Counted from the first letter of the stretch, positions 8,238-18,288 are shown. The stretch is 64,000 nucleotides of DNA from Mycolicibacterium sp. P9-64 (GCF_008329605.1 NZ_NPKO01000010.1:124001-188000), one strand, 5' to 3'. Numbers and translations: made by a program. Notes: generated from the letters alone by a model not told the origin.

Positions 8238-9677
8238 GTGAGATCGCTCGACCGCATCAACCTCGGCGGTGAGTGGGTCGTTCCGCACGGCACCGAGCTG
8301 GCGACGCTGTTCGACCCTCGCGACGGCGAGCCGAGCACCGTCGTGCGGCATGCCGACGAGGTCGACGCCCACCAGGCCGTAGCGATTGCCCGCGAGGTAT
8401 TCGACGGTGGAGCGCAGTGGCGGCTTCTCGAGCGACTGCAGGCGCTTGGCGACCTCGCCGACATCGTGGAGGGCAGGTCAGAGGAGTTCGCCGACGCGAT
8501 CTCGGCCGAGATGGGTGCGCCGAGCACGTTCGCGCGCCACGGTCAGGTCGCGGTGGCGGTCAACACGCTGCGGGCGCTGGTGGACGCGGCTCGTGAGTAC
8601 CGCTTCGAGCAACCCGTTGGGGATTCGCTTGCCGTCGCCGAGCCCGCAGGCGTGGCCGTCGCCATCACCCCGTGGAACTATCCGCTGCATCAGGCGCTCG
8701 GCAAGCTGGGTGCGGCCCTCGCGTGTGGGTGCCCGGTGATCCTCAAGCCTGCTGAGGCGACTCCGGTCTCGGCGTACAAGCTGGCTGATGCGATGCGGGA
8801 CGCGGGCATCCCCGACGGTTGGTACAGCGTGCTTGCCGGCCGCGGTGACGTCGTGGGGGCCGCGCTGGTGGAAAGCCCAGAGGTGGACGTGATTTCGTTC
8901 ACCGGGTCCACCGCGGTCGGGCGCCGCATCGCGGCCACCGCTGGCGGATCGCTCAAACGCGTCGCGCTCGAACTTGGCGGAAAGTCGCCGAGCGTCCTGC
9001 TCGACGACCTCGACGACGAGGCCTTCGCGTCGGCCGTTCGCACGAGCCTCGGCTTCTGCATGATGAACGCAGGACAGACGTGTGCCGCGTGGACCCGGCT
9101 GGTGGTTCCCGAGCGCCGCTACGCCGAAACCGCCGGGCTCGCAGCAGAAGTCGCGGCCGGTTACGTGGCCGGTGAGAATCTCGGCCCCATGGTGTCGGCC
9201 GCACACTGGGATCGCGTGGCGTCCTACGTGCGCGTCGGCGTCGACGAGGGCGCTGAACTCATCTACGGCGATGCCGAGCCGAGTCGGACCGAACGGGGCT
9301 ACTACTTTCGGCCCGTCGTCTTCGGGAGAGTGACGGAGCGGATGCGCATCGGCCGCGAGGAGATCTTCGGCCCCGTGCTGTCGGTGCAGACCCACGTCGG
9401 CGACGATGACGCGGTGCGCATCGCCAACAGCACCGACTACGGACTCGGCGGGGCCGTGTTCGGAACCGACCCCGCGCGCGCCTACGCGGTCGCACGGCGC
9501 ATCAGATCCGGCAGCGTCCACATCAACGGACTCAACGGGAACAGGAACGCCCCGTTCGGAGGCTTCAAGCAGTCGGGCATCGGCCGCGAGTTCGGGCATT
9601 GGGGGTTGGAGGAATTCTTGGAAGTGAAGTCCGTGCAACCACCACCGGGGTTCGTCGTGCCCGCGGTCAGCACGTGA
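8238..9677 (+). CDS. Aldehyde dehydrogenase family protein
   Basis: A 479-residue NAD(P)-dependent aldehyde dehydrogenase. Visible residues are the oxyanion Asn in PWNYP (147), Lys170 of the cofactor site, FTGST at 221-225, the general base Glu245 in LELGGKS and the nucleophile Cys282 in GQTC. It would oxidise an aldehyde to its acid. GTG 8238 is preferred, with GGGGAGG about 6 bases upstream; an upstream in-frame start would add residues outside the family. Its stop overlaps the GTG of the acyl-CoA synthetase by four bases, so acid product and CoA activation are probably coupled. Confidence 0.9.
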   Translation: MRSLDRINLGGEWVVPHGTELATLFDPRDGEPSTVVRHADEVDAHQAVAIAREVFDGGAQWRLLERLQALGDLADIVEGRSEEFADAISAEMGAPSTFARHGQVAVAVNTLRALVDAAREYRFEQPVGDSLAVAEPAGVAVAITPWNYPLHQALGKLGAALACGCPVILKPAEATPVSAYKLADAMRDAGIPDGWYSVLAGRGDVVGAALVESPEVDVISFTGSTAVGRRIAATAGGSLKRVALELGGKSPSVLLDDLDDEAFASAVRTSLGFCMMNAGQTCAAWTRLVVPERRYAETAGLAAEVAAGYVAGENLGPMVSAAHWDRVASYVRVGVDEGAELIYGDAEPSRTERGYYFRPVVFGRVTERMRIGREEIFGPVLSVQTHVGDDDAVRIANSTDYGLGGAVFGTDPARAYAVARRIRSGSVHINGLNGNRNAPFGGFKQSGIGREFGHWGLEEFLEVKSVQPPPGFVVPAVST

Positions 9678-11335
9678 CCGACACCTACCCCGACGTGGCC
9701 GCGATGCTGCGCGCACGCATCGGCGACCAACACGTGGGACTTCGCACCCGAGAGCATGATTGGACGTGGGACGGAGTCGTGCACGAGTCGGCGAGGCGGG
9801 CGGAGCTGGCCGAGAGGATTCTCGGACCCGGTCCACCCCACATCGGCGTCCTGCTGGACAACGTGCCCGAGTTCGTCTTCTGGCTAGGCGGTGCGGCGTT
9901 GATCGGCGCCACCATCGTCGGCATCAATCCCACCCGGGACGACGACACCATGGCAAGGGAGATCCGGCACACCGACTGTCAGCTGATCGTCACCGACCCC
10001 GCAGGAGCCGCACGACTGCGCCGGCTCGACATCGGCATCGAACCCGACCGCATCCTGGACGTCACCTCGGCGGACTACCGGAACCTGCTCTCCGAGACCA
10101 CCGGTCAGATGAGCGCAGGCAGCGCAGGCATGGCCGACGCATTGTTGCTGCTCTTGTTCACCTCGGGCACCACCGGTCAATCGAAGGCCGTCAGGTGCAC
10201 ACAGGGGCGGCTGGTCGCCCTTGCGGAGCGGGCCGTCGCGAAGTACGGACACGTCCGCGACGACGTCGACTACTGCTGTATGCCGCTGTTTCACGGAAAC
10301 GCGCTGATGGCCCTGTGGGCGCCTGCGCTCTACGTGGGCGCCACCATCTGCCTCATCCCGACATTCTCGGCGTCCCAGTTCATTTCGGACGTGCGCTACT
10401 TCGGCGTCACCTTCTTCACCTACGTCGGAAAGGCCATCGCCTACGTTCTGGCCACCCCGCTGAGCGACGACGACCACGAGAACACCCTGACCAGAGGCTT
10501 CGGCACCGAGGCCTCACCTCACGATCGAGACTCGTTCCAGCGGCGCTTCGGGGCGGTGCTGGCCGAGGGCTACGGGTCGAGCGAGGGCGGCGCAGTCGTG
10601 ACGCCAGATCCGCAGGCTCCGGCCGCTGCACTGGGTCGTCCGGCACATGCCGACGTGGTCGTGGTGGACCCGTCGACGCTGCAGCAGTGTCCGACCGCCG
10701 AACTCGACGAACACCGGCTCGTCCTCAACCCAGACGAGGCGATCGGTGAAATCGTCGACAGGGCAGGTCAATCCAGATTCGAGGGCTACTACAAGAACGA
10801 CACCGCCGACGCCGAGCGGCTACGCAACGGCTGGTATTGGTCCGGTGACCTCGGGTACGTCGACGGCGATGGCTTCATGTACTTCGCCGGTCGCCGAGGC
10901 GATTGGGTGCGGGTGGACGGCGAGAACACCTCGACGCTGATCACCGAGCGGGTACTGCGGCGCTTCCCAGGAGTGCTGGCCGCTGCGGCGTTCGGCGTAC
11001 CCGATGCGCGGTCGGGTGATCAGCTGATGGCGGCCATCGAGGTCAATGACCCCGATCGGTTCCCGATCGACGAGCTGGCCGACTATCTGGGCAACCAAGC
11101 CGATCTGGGCAGCAAGGGGACGCCAAGGCTGCTTCGGGTCTCCGCACGGCTGCCGGCCACGGGATCCAACAAGATCCTCAAACGCGAACTGCAAGAACAA
11201 CACTGGAACACTGGTGAGGTCGTCTACCGGTGGATCGGACGACGGCCAGTGCGGTATGCGGCGATGACGGCCGGCGACAAGGACGACTTGAGTCGCGACG
11301 TCGCCACACACGGGAGGGCGCACCTGCTGCGCTAG
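9674..11335 (+). CDS. Acyl-CoA synthetase (FadD-like)
   Basis: A 553-residue adenylate-forming ligase that activates a carboxylic acid to an acyl-AMP and then an acyl-CoA. The P-loop LFTSGTTGQSK is at about 161-171, the AMP motif EGYGSSEGG is near 300, GWYWSGDLGYVDGDGF is near 390, and the catalytic Lys is in GSNKILK near 515. GTG 9674 overlaps the aldehyde dehydrogenase stop (GTGA), which indicates translational coupling. The sequence recalls FadD17-type enzymes, but I cannot fix the chain length or the symbol. Its 3' end overlaps murJ by four bases in convergent orientation. Confidence 0.87.
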   Translation: MTDTYPDVAAMLRARIGDQHVGLRTREHDWTWDGVVHESARRAELAERILGPGPPHIGVLLDNVPEFVFWLGGAALIGATIVGINPTRDDDTMAREIRHTDCQLIVTDPAGAARLRRLDIGIEPDRILDVTSADYRNLLSETTGQMSAGSAGMADALLLLLFTSGTTGQSKAVRCTQGRLVALAERAVAKYGHVRDDVDYCCMPLFHGNALMALWAPALYVGATICLIPTFSASQFISDVRYFGVTFFTYVGKAIAYVLATPLSDDDHENTLTRGFGTEASPHDRDSFQRRFGAVLAEGYGSSEGGAVVTPDPQAPAAALGRPAHADVVVVDPSTLQQCPTAELDEHRLVLNPDEAIGEIVDRAGQSRFEGYYKNDTADAERLRNGWYWSGDLGYVDGDGFMYFAGRRGDWVRVDGENTSTLITERVLRRFPGVLAAAAFGVPDARSGDQLMAAIEVNDPDRFPIDELADYLGNQADLGSKGTPRLLRVSARLPATGSNKILKRELQEQHWNTGEVVYRWIGRRPVRYAAMTAGDKDDLSRDVATHGRAHLLR

Positions 11336-14300
11336 GACGCCTTCTTGAGCGTGATGTCGGACAAGGCGGACTCGCTCTTTCCTCCCACGGTGCCCAGCGT
11401 CGTGATCCACACCAGCAGGTTCGACGTGGGCGCCGGGTTGGCGATGGTGATGGTGTTCGAGCCGGTCTTCATCGGGGTCGGAGGGGTGAGCTCGGTGGTG
11501 TCGTCGAGCGATGCCGGTGTGGGTGTCTGGGCGGACCGGATCTGGATCGAGGTGCCAGTGCTGTTCAGGCTCAACGTCACCGTGGCCACCGCGGTCGGCT
11601 GCGGAAGCTGCAGCATCAAGCCGACGCCGTTCTTGAAGTTCGGGAAGGGCACCGGGTCGCTGTAGGTGTCGGTGCTCCACGCCGTGGCCGGGTTGCCGTC
11701 GATCGCCTGGCCAGCGGTGGCCGGGTTGTCGGCTTCACCGCCCGGCGAAAAGACGGTCGCCCGTGTCGGTTTCACGATTCCCGCATCGGCGGAGCTGGTG
11801 GGGCTCGGCGAATTGCCAAGTCCCAGTGCGTCTCCCCCGAGCGGGCCGCCGACGTCCCCGAACATTCGGCTCAGCACGGTCCCAAGGACGACGAGCGCGA
11901 TGACGAGGATCACCGCGCCGACGCTCATGCCGATCACCAGGCCCTTGCGGCGGCGCGCCACCGCCTCTGGGTCGGGCTCCGTTCGGTAGGGCTGTCGCTG
12001 ATCGGCGGGCTCGTCAACGGGGGTGATGGTCTCCGTGCGGTCGGCGACGGCCGTCGCCTGCTGGAGCAGGTTGAGCAGCGTCGGCGCGGAGCGAATGCCG
12101 CCGTTCTCCTGAACCGCCCGGATCGCCGCAGCCGAGATCTGGAACGGGATGTCACGGTCGACGGCACGCGGCTCGACGGGCTGACCGGCGGCGTCCAGCT
12201 CGGCGGCCTCCATGCCGCTGCGGACACCCGACTCCGGGAGGGGCCACCGATTGATGAGCAGCGCGTAGAGCGCGGCACCGATGCCGCGGATGTCGTCCTC
12301 CGGCGTTGCCGTGGGCATCGTGGCCGGGAACGCGAGCGCGACGTCGCCGTCGATGCTGACCCGCACGCGGCCCGGATGGTCGATGGACAAGGCGACGCCC
12401 TCGCGGTGCGCGGCCTCGGCTGCAGCGGCCAGTGACTGGATGGCGCGCGCCCCACCGATCGGTGAGGGTGCCGTCTCCGCGACCTCGGCGAGCGATCCGC
12501 CGCGAATCCACTCGGACACCACCAGCCCGCCCGAGCCTGTTTGGGCGACGTCGAGCACACGCGCGATGCCGGGTGACTCGATGTGGCTGAGCCGCAGGGT
12601 CCGCGACAGGATCTCGGCGAGCTCCGCGTCGGGAAGGGTCGCGTCCGGGTCGACGAAGGTCAGCGCGACCTGACGGTCGAGCGCGGTGTCCAGCGCATGC
12701 CAGAACTGCAGGTGCGGCGGACCGCCGTGGAACACCAGCAGCCGGTAACGACCGCCCGCGATGGTGGCGCCGGGGATCAGGTGGACGTCGTCCTCGGCGG
12801 TGGCCGCCTCGATCGGTGGTTCGTTGGGCATGCCCACCGACAGGGGTTCGCGGGTCGGGTCGCCGCCGTAGTCCGCGGGCGGTCGCCCGGAGGTGGGGTA
12901 GGAGGCGTCGGGTGGCACGTCGGGTTGGAAGTCGTCGGCGGCCGGGCGCGGGATACGGGTGGTCGCACCGGCGTCACCGATCGCGGAGCCCCCTGCGGAG
13001 TCGTCGGTCACCGCTGGTCCTTTCCGCTGCCTTCCTCCGGCAATGCCTGCCGAAGCTTCCCCCCGTGGCACCGCGGCACCCTGACGCGGGGGTGACGGGT
13101 ACGAATTCCTCTGATCAGAGTACGTGAGGGGGCCCATCGGACGTGGTCGGTCGGACGGTACCGGCGGCGGGGCGGCTACCGCAGCCGGCGGGGCTCCCCG
13201 GCCGAGCCTGCGCCGCACCATGGCCAGCGCGGAGGTCGCCTCCGGTACCCGCGCAGCCAGCAACACCCCAGCGATGATCGGCAGCATCAGAAGACCCAGC
13301 ACGAGCAGCCGCAGCAGGGAACCGGCGCCCCCGCCGTGCTCGGTCAGCGACTCGAGGCCCGCCAGCTTGTCCACGACGTGTGCGATGAGCCCGGCGAGCA
13401 GCGAAGCCGCGACCGTGACCACGATGGTGCGGATCACCGCAAGGTTGAGCAGGCGCCCACCGGGTGGACTGAGGTTGGCGCGCAACAGGATGTAACCGAA
13501 CGTCGCTCCCGCCACGAAGCCGATGCCGTTGGCCAGGCCGAGGTAACCGGCGACGAGGTCGCCGTCATCGGTCAGGTACGGCGCCGCAACCGAACCCGCG
13601 ATCTTGACCACGGTGATCACGATGATCACGAGGATCGGCGTCCACGGCTGCTCCCGGGCGTAGAAGACCCGCAGCTGCAGCAGCACCAACGCGTACGGGA
13701 TCAGCGTGAACGCCGAAAGCGTGATGGCCATGCCCAGATAGCCGGCGTCGACGTCGCCGAAGTTCCCGTAGGCGAACAGTGCGCTACCGATCGCCGGACC
13801 ACCAACCGTCATGAACGCGACGATCGGGATCAGGGTCACCATGGTCAACCGGGTGGCGAGTGCAAGGTCGGCGAGCACCGCAGGGGTGTTGTTGGCGGCG
13901 GCATTGCGAGACAGCCGCGGCATCACGACGGTCAGCACCGTGACGCCGATCATCCCGAACGGCAACATCAACACCAGCCAGGTGTAGTTGTAGATCGCCG
14001 GGCCGGAAGCCGCTGCGTTACTGGCGATCCGGTTGCCGATGATCAACCCGATCTGGCTGATCACCACGTAGAGCACCATCGCCGAGGCCATCGCACCGAA
14101 CTTCTTCAAGCGGTCGTCGAGGCCCCACAGCGGACGCAGGCTGATTCGCTCGCGGCGGATGGCGACGAACAGCACCGCGACTTGGGTGACGGTGCCAAGC
14201 GTCATCCCAAGACCGAGCACCAGTAGCTTGGCGTTGCCCATCTCCACGGGGTCGATCGAAAGCTCGCCAGGCACGATGAGATACAAGCCAAGCGTGGCGA

Positions 14301-14970
14301 TGGAGACGACGTTGTTGCAGACCGGCGCCCAGGCCGGCGGCCCGAATACGTTGCGGGTGTTCAGGATTGCCATGAATACCGACGACAACCCGTAGAACAG
14401 CACCTGGGGCAGGAGCAAGTAGGCGAACGCGGTCGTCAGCGACGGATTGACCTGCGAATCGTTGCCCAGCATCAACCGGACGAGAAGCGGTGCCGCCGTC
14501 ACCGACAAGACCGTCGCAACCAGAAGCAAACTGGTGGCCAGCGTGACGAGGCGACGCACGAAGGCGGTACCGCCGTCGGCGTCGTCCCGCTCGGCACGGG
14601 CCAGCACCGGCACGAAGATCGCGGTGAAGGTGGCCTCCAGCACCAACGCGGCGATCAGGTTCGGCAGCTGATAGGCCACCGAGAACGCACTGGCAAGCGC
14701 GGCGCCGAGAATGGTCGCGATCAACACGATGCGGATGAAGCCGGTGATCCGGCTCATCAACGTGGCGAGCGCCATACCCCACGACCGCGACACGACCGCG
14801 GCGTCGGAGAGTTCCACCTGACCGGCGCGACGGCGGGGCGCGGGACCGCGGGGGATCCGCTGATGCGGCGGCGATGGCACCGGTCGGCGAGGTGGCGGCG
14901 GTGGCGGCCGCCAGTTGGGCGGTGGTGGTGGTCGCCGCGGCGGCATCGCGGGCGGCAGGGGAGTGTTCAC
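11332..14970 (-). CDS. murJ: MurJ lipid II flippase fused to a pseudokinase and extracellular domain
   Basis: A 1212-residue protein matching Rv3910. A proline-rich cytoplasmic start (1-50) is followed by a MurJ/MviN domain of about 14 membrane helices (about 58-575), which flips lipid II across the membrane. A linker leads to a kinase-like domain at about 731-930 in which the usual VAIK lysine reads VALTF and the HRD region reads VALSIDHPG, so it should not be catalytic. One more membrane helix (about 1005-1028) precedes a C-terminal discoidin-like domain outside the cell. In M. tuberculosis the pseudokinase is phosphorylated by PknB and binds FhaA. GTG 14970 overlaps the upstream stop by four bases. 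Confidence 0.93.
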   Translation of the reverse strand: MNTPLPPAMPPRRPPPPPNWRPPPPPPRRPVPSPPHQRIPRGPAPRRRAGQVELSDAAVVSRSWGMALATLMSRITGFIRIVLIATILGAALASAFSVAYQLPNLIAALVLEATFTAIFVPVLARAERDDADGGTAFVRRLVTLATSLLLVATVLSVTAAPLLVRLMLGNDSQVNPSLTTAFAYLLLPQVLFYGLSSVFMAILNTRNVFGPPAWAPVCNNVVSIATLGLYLIVPGELSIDPVEMGNAKLLVLGLGMTLGTVTQVAVLFVAIRRERISLRPLWGLDDRLKKFGAMASAMVLYVVISQIGLIIGNRIASNAAASGPAIYNYTWLVLMLPFGMIGVTVLTVVMPRLSRNAAANNTPAVLADLALATRLTMVTLIPIVAFMTVGGPAIGSALFAYGNFGDVDAGYLGMAITLSAFTLIPYALVLLQLRVFYAREQPWTPILVIIVITVVKIAGSVAAPYLTDDGDLVAGYLGLANGIGFVAGATFGYILLRANLSPPGGRLLNLAVIRTIVVTVAASLLAGLIAHVVDKLAGLESLTEHGGGAGSLLRLLVLGLLMLPIIAGVLLAARVPEATSALAMVRRRLGRGAPPAAVAAPPPVPSDRPRPMGPLTYSDQRNSYPSPPRQGAAVPRGEASAGIAGGRQRKGPAVTDDSAGGSAIGDAGATTRIPRPAADDFQPDVPPDASYPTSGRPPADYGGDPTREPLSVGMPNEPPIEAATAEDDVHLIPGATIAGGRYRLLVFHGGPPHLQFWHALDTALDRQVALTFVDPDATLPDAELAEILSRTLRLSHIESPGIARVLDVAQTGSGGLVVSEWIRGGSLAEVAETAPSPIGGARAIQSLAAAAEAAHREGVALSIDHPGRVRVSIDGDVALAFPATMPTATPEDDIRGIGAALYALLINRWPLPESGVRSGMEAAELDAAGQPVEPRAVDRDIPFQISAAAIRAVQENGGIRSAPTLLNLLQQATAVADRTETITPVDEPADQRQPYRTEPDPEAVARRRKGLVIGMSVGAVILVIALVVLGTVLSRMFGDVGGPLGGDALGLGNSPSPTSSADAGIVKPTRATVFSPGGEADNPATAGQAIDGNPATAWSTDTYSDPVPFPNFKNGVGLMLQLPQPTAVATVTLSLNSTGTSIQIRSAQTPTPASLDDTTELTPPTPMKTGSNTITIANPAPTSNLLVWITTLGTVGGKSESALSDITLKKAS

Positions 14971-17360
14971 GAGTCGTCCGGGGCGTGGGCGATCGCGACG
15001 TCGAGCGGGTCGGGTTCACCGGGTGTCGGACTGCGGCGGCTGGGACGGTCGAGGTCTGCGCGGTCGGGTTGGCCGCGGAAGCGGTGCCACAAGCGCCGGC
15101 CGGCCAGCAGCACGAGCACGGCTCCTGCCGACAAGGTGATGAAGAACAACACCTTGCCGTACGCGTTGGAGTGCACCGACAGCCGCACCGGCTCGCCGAG
15201 CGGCAACCCGTCGGCGGTGCGCAGCGCCACGTCCACCGCCACCCTCTGGGTGAAGTGCACCTCGATCGGCACCCGCAGCGGCAGGAACCCGGGCGGTAGC
15301 TCGATCTCACCCATGTCGGTGACCGTCATTCCCGGCGGCGCGTCGACTGCCAGCCGCACTCGGATCGGCACCGGCAGGTCGTTGCGCAGGGCCAACGGCA
15401 GCGGGCTGCGCTCAGTGGCAAGGGTGTAGGACCCGCCTGGATTGACGATGGTGACGGCGCGGAACAGATCGTCGACCGTCGTTTCGACGGTGTGCACACG
15501 CTGGCCTGCCATGCCGTTGCGCGCGTCGCGTGGCACCGACTGGCTCAGCGCGCGCAGCAGGTCCTCGCGCAGCGGCGCGGTGTACTGCGTGCCGGTCAGT
15601 CCCGTGCGCGGGTCGACGGTCAGTGCGGAGGTCAGGCCGCCGAGCTTGTCCGCTGCCGCGGCGACGTCCTCGGTCACCGAGTCGTCGAACCGGGCACGTG
15701 AGTTGCCGAGTGTCTCGCCAGGCATTGGCTGATCGTCGGACGGCGGCAGGGCCGCGCTCTCGGCGATCACCGCGGCCAGGGGCCGGGGCACGGCGAGCCC
15801 GGAGTGGATGGACGTGGCGAGGGTGGACAGGATCGCCGCGGCGTCGTCCGCGGTCAGGTCCCACACCAGCGGCGGGACGAGGATCTCGGAGCGGGGTTCG
15901 GACTTGGCGCGCAGCCCGCGCCACAGCATCGACGCCACCGCGTCCTGCCGCCGCGCGATGGGTGAGTCATGCCGCAGCGGTACGTCGAGGGATTCATCGA
16001 GGTACGACGGCGCGGTCGGTGAGCGCCCTGCGCCGGCCAGTGCCGCGCCGACCACCGGATCGAACGGCGCGGTGACCACCTGTGGGGTGTACCGGTGCGG
16101 CGCGAGGTCGACGGGCAGGGGCTCACCGTCCGCGGAGTCCTGGAGCGTGAACGCGGGCGCCGCGATCGCGACGGTCGGGCCCTGGTCCGACAGCAGCCGG
16201 ACTGCCGGACCGGTCAATGGGCCGTCCCCGATCAGGGTCGCGCCTGGGACGGACTTGGTACCGAGGATCTGGTCGACGATCACGCCTGCATCTCTGGTCG
16301 CCACCGCGCCCAGACCGGGGTTGCCGACCCGCTGCAGCGCGCCGAGGTCGGCCTGCGCGTACACCGACGGCGTCAGACACATCCGCTGGGCGAGTGCCTT
16401 CAGCCGGTTCAGCCAGTTCACCGCGGCGTCCTGGCCGGTGCCGGGATGCGTCGCAGACGTCAGCCCACCGGCGGGGTCGTCGTTGACGACGTAGCCAAGC
16501 GTCATCGCGTTGACGGTGACCAGAAGGTCGGGGTCGACCGCAAGGCAGGCCGCGCTGCGGACCTGGCCGCCGGGGTCGACCTCGGGGCTGGTCGCGAAGT
16601 CGATCGCGGTGAGCAGTGTGTCGAGCCTGCCGCCCTCGCCCAACGACGTCGCCAGGTCGTCGTCGACGAGACGCACGGGGGTGGTGCCGCCGGGTACGCC
16701 AGCGGCCAGCCGCGGCCTGTCGGCAAGCGGCCACAGCATGGTGACGCGCGTCGGCCGCGAGGTATCGGGTGCCACCACGGCCGCCACCGTGTCAGCGGCA
16801 CCGGTGGACGGGTCAGGAGGCACACCGAGCACGGGCAGCAGGAAACGCGCATCGTCGAGCCGGGCCGGTGCGCCGTAGTCGGGGGTGCCGTTGACGTTGA
16901 CCAGCACGGGATAGACGCCGGGCTCGTCGATGTGCAGCGACGGCAGATCGGCGGACCGCACCGGATAGGCCAACGTGAACGGGACCTTCTGGCCCTGCTC
17001 CAGCTCCGGGGCCACCGTCGTGAAGTCGGCGACCGCCTCGTACTGCGCACCGTCACCGGTCAGGTTCGTGCGCAGACCCGCGGACGACGACACCGCCGCC
17101 GCGTGTTCGAGCCGCACCATCACGTCGCGCACGGGACGGTCACCGATGTTGGCCACCGTGCCCGTGACCGTCACCATGGGCTCGCTGGTAGTGCTCACGA
17201 TGTCCGGGGTGACGGAGTCGATGTGCAGCTGCAGGAAGGGCTTCGCGCCGGGCTCGGCCGCGGCGACGCGAGGTAGGAAGGCGGGAACGACGATCAGCGT
17301 CAGCAATGTGGCGACGGCCAGCAAGCGCGACAGTGCAGTTCCAGCCGAGCTAGCCGACAT
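14967..17360 (-). CDS. DUF6049-type secreted membrane-anchored protein (Rv3909-like)
   Basis: A 797-residue protein with an N-terminal signal sequence (hydrophobic stretch to about residue 33, AAA cut region), a large extracytoplasmic part and a single C-terminal membrane helix at about 745-768 followed by a basic tail. Beta-rich CARDB-like stretches occur near 40-140 and again near 690-740. The function is not established. Its conserved place directly before murJ, with a 4-base overlap, suggests a role in the envelope near the flippase. ATG 17360 starts 6 bases after the mutT4 stop, so mutT4, this gene and murJ form one operon. Confidence 0.85.
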   Translation of the reverse strand: MSASSAGTALSRLLAVATLLTLIVVPAFLPRVAAAEPGAKPFLQLHIDSVTPDIVSTTSEPMVTVTGTVANIGDRPVRDVMVRLEHAAAVSSSAGLRTNLTGDGAQYEAVADFTTVAPELEQGQKVPFTLAYPVRSADLPSLHIDEPGVYPVLVNVNGTPDYGAPARLDDARFLLPVLGVPPDPSTGAADTVAAVVAPDTSRPTRVTMLWPLADRPRLAAGVPGGTTPVRLVDDDLATSLGEGGRLDTLLTAIDFATSPEVDPGGQVRSAACLAVDPDLLVTVNAMTLGYVVNDDPAGGLTSATHPGTGQDAAVNWLNRLKALAQRMCLTPSVYAQADLGALQRVGNPGLGAVATRDAGVIVDQILGTKSVPGATLIGDGPLTGPAVRLLSDQGPTVAIAAPAFTLQDSADGEPLPVDLAPHRYTPQVVTAPFDPVVGAALAGAGRSPTAPSYLDESLDVPLRHDSPIARRQDAVASMLWRGLRAKSEPRSEILVPPLVWDLTADDAAAILSTLATSIHSGLAVPRPLAAVIAESAALPPSDDQPMPGETLGNSRARFDDSVTEDVAAAADKLGGLTSALTVDPRTGLTGTQYTAPLREDLLRALSQSVPRDARNGMAGQRVHTVETTVDDLFRAVTIVNPGGSYTLATERSPLPLALRNDLPVPIRVRLAVDAPPGMTVTDMGEIELPPGFLPLRVPIEVHFTQRVAVDVALRTADGLPLGEPVRLSVHSNAYGKVLFFITLSAGAVLVLLAGRRLWHRFRGQPDRADLDRPSRRSPTPGEPDPLDVAIAHAPDDS

Positions 17361-17366
17361 GGCGCC

Positions 17367-18176
17367 TCATGGGCCCTGGCCGCAGCCGTTCGCCCGCCGG
17401 CCAGGTTTCGGGGGTGGTGTCGGCTCGTCGGGTCGACGGTTTCGGGTGTGCGAGTGGGTTTGGGCGCGGCGGCGCGGCGAGGAGTGTGGCAGCGGCGGCA
17501 GCGACGTGGGACCGTCGGTGTGCAGGCGATCGATCAACTCACCCGCGACCTCGGCGAGGCGCCGCTCGTCGGCGTAGGCCAGCTTGGCGGGCAGCTCCTT
17601 GACCGGCACCCAGGCCACCTCGCTGACCTCGACGTCCTCGTCGGACAGCTCACCGTCGAGGAAACGCAAGAGGTAGTGGTGCACGGTCTTGTGCACGCGC
17701 CTGCCCTCAGTGACGAACCAGTAGTCGATGCTGCCGAGCGCGGCGAGCACGCTGCCCTGGATCCCGGTCTCCTCGGCGACTTCGCGAATGGCGGTCTGCT
17801 CGGCGGTCTCGCCCATCTCGATGTGGCCCTTCGGCAGGGACCACAGCATGCGGCCGCGACGGTCGATGCGACCGATCAGAGCTGCCACCTGGTCGTCCTT
17901 CGGGCCGTCGATACCGTCTATCACGAGGCCACCCGCCGAGGTCTCGTGCACGGTGCGCAGCCGGTCCGGTGGACGACGGGTTGGGCCCGGTTTGTGACCC
18001 TCGGCGGAGGGCTTGGCGGCCCCATTCTTGGGGGCGGGGTAGTGGTTGGGTGTGATGGCATCGGCAGAGGGGGTGGGGTTCGTCGGCTGCACGATGGCCT
18101 CCGGCGGACCAGCCGAGCGTCGTCCGCGGCGCCTTCCGCGGCGCCGTCGTGGTTTGGCTCGTTCGCCCTCCGACAC
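17367..18176 (-). CDS. mutT4: NUDIX hydrolase MutT4
   Basis: A 269-residue protein with a basic, low-complexity N-terminus (RRRRGRRRGRR near residue 10) and a NUDIX domain at about 90-225. The NUDIX box GHIEMGETAEQTAIREVAEE fits Gx5Ex7REUxEExGU, so it should hydrolyse a nucleoside diphosphate linked to another moiety. It corresponds to Rv3908. GTG 18176 is preferred over upstream in-frame starts because a TACTAT -10 box ends 7 bases before it. It is divergent from pcnA and heads the operon with the DUF6049 gene and murJ. The C-terminus is Pro/Arg-rich. Confidence 0.88.
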   Translation of the reverse strand: MSEGERAKPRRRRGRRRGRRSAGPPEAIVQPTNPTPSADAITPNHYPAPKNGAAKPSAEGHKPGPTRRPPDRLRTVHETSAGGLVIDGIDGPKDDQVAALIGRIDRRGRMLWSLPKGHIEMGETAEQTAIREVAEETGIQGSVLAALGSIDYWFVTEGRRVHKTVHHYLLRFLDGELSDEDVEVSEVAWVPVKELPAKLAYADERRLAEVAGELIDRLHTDGPTSLPPLPHSSPRRRAQTHSHTRNRRPDEPTPPPKPGRRANGCGQGP

Positions 18177-18183
18177 CCAAGCG

Positions 18184-18189
18184 ATAGTA
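18184..18189 (-). promoter_or_regulatory. -10 box TACTAT for mutT4 operon (leaderless)
   Basis: TACTAT on the reverse strand ends 7 bases before the GTG at 18176, the spacing of leaderless mycobacterial transcripts. Confidence 0.5.
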
Positions 18190-18288
18190 GCTGCCGCCGA
18201 ACTTTCGCCCCCGCTGCACTCACGTTCGTGGTCGGCTTGTCGCCTGGTCGTTATGTCGCCGTGAGTCTCGATGGAATGATCTGCGAAC

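Noticed and set aside
8478..9836. 452-codon leftward frame over the aldehyde dehydrogenase
   Set aside because: Antisense to an intact enzyme with all catalytic residues; its own translation resembles no family.
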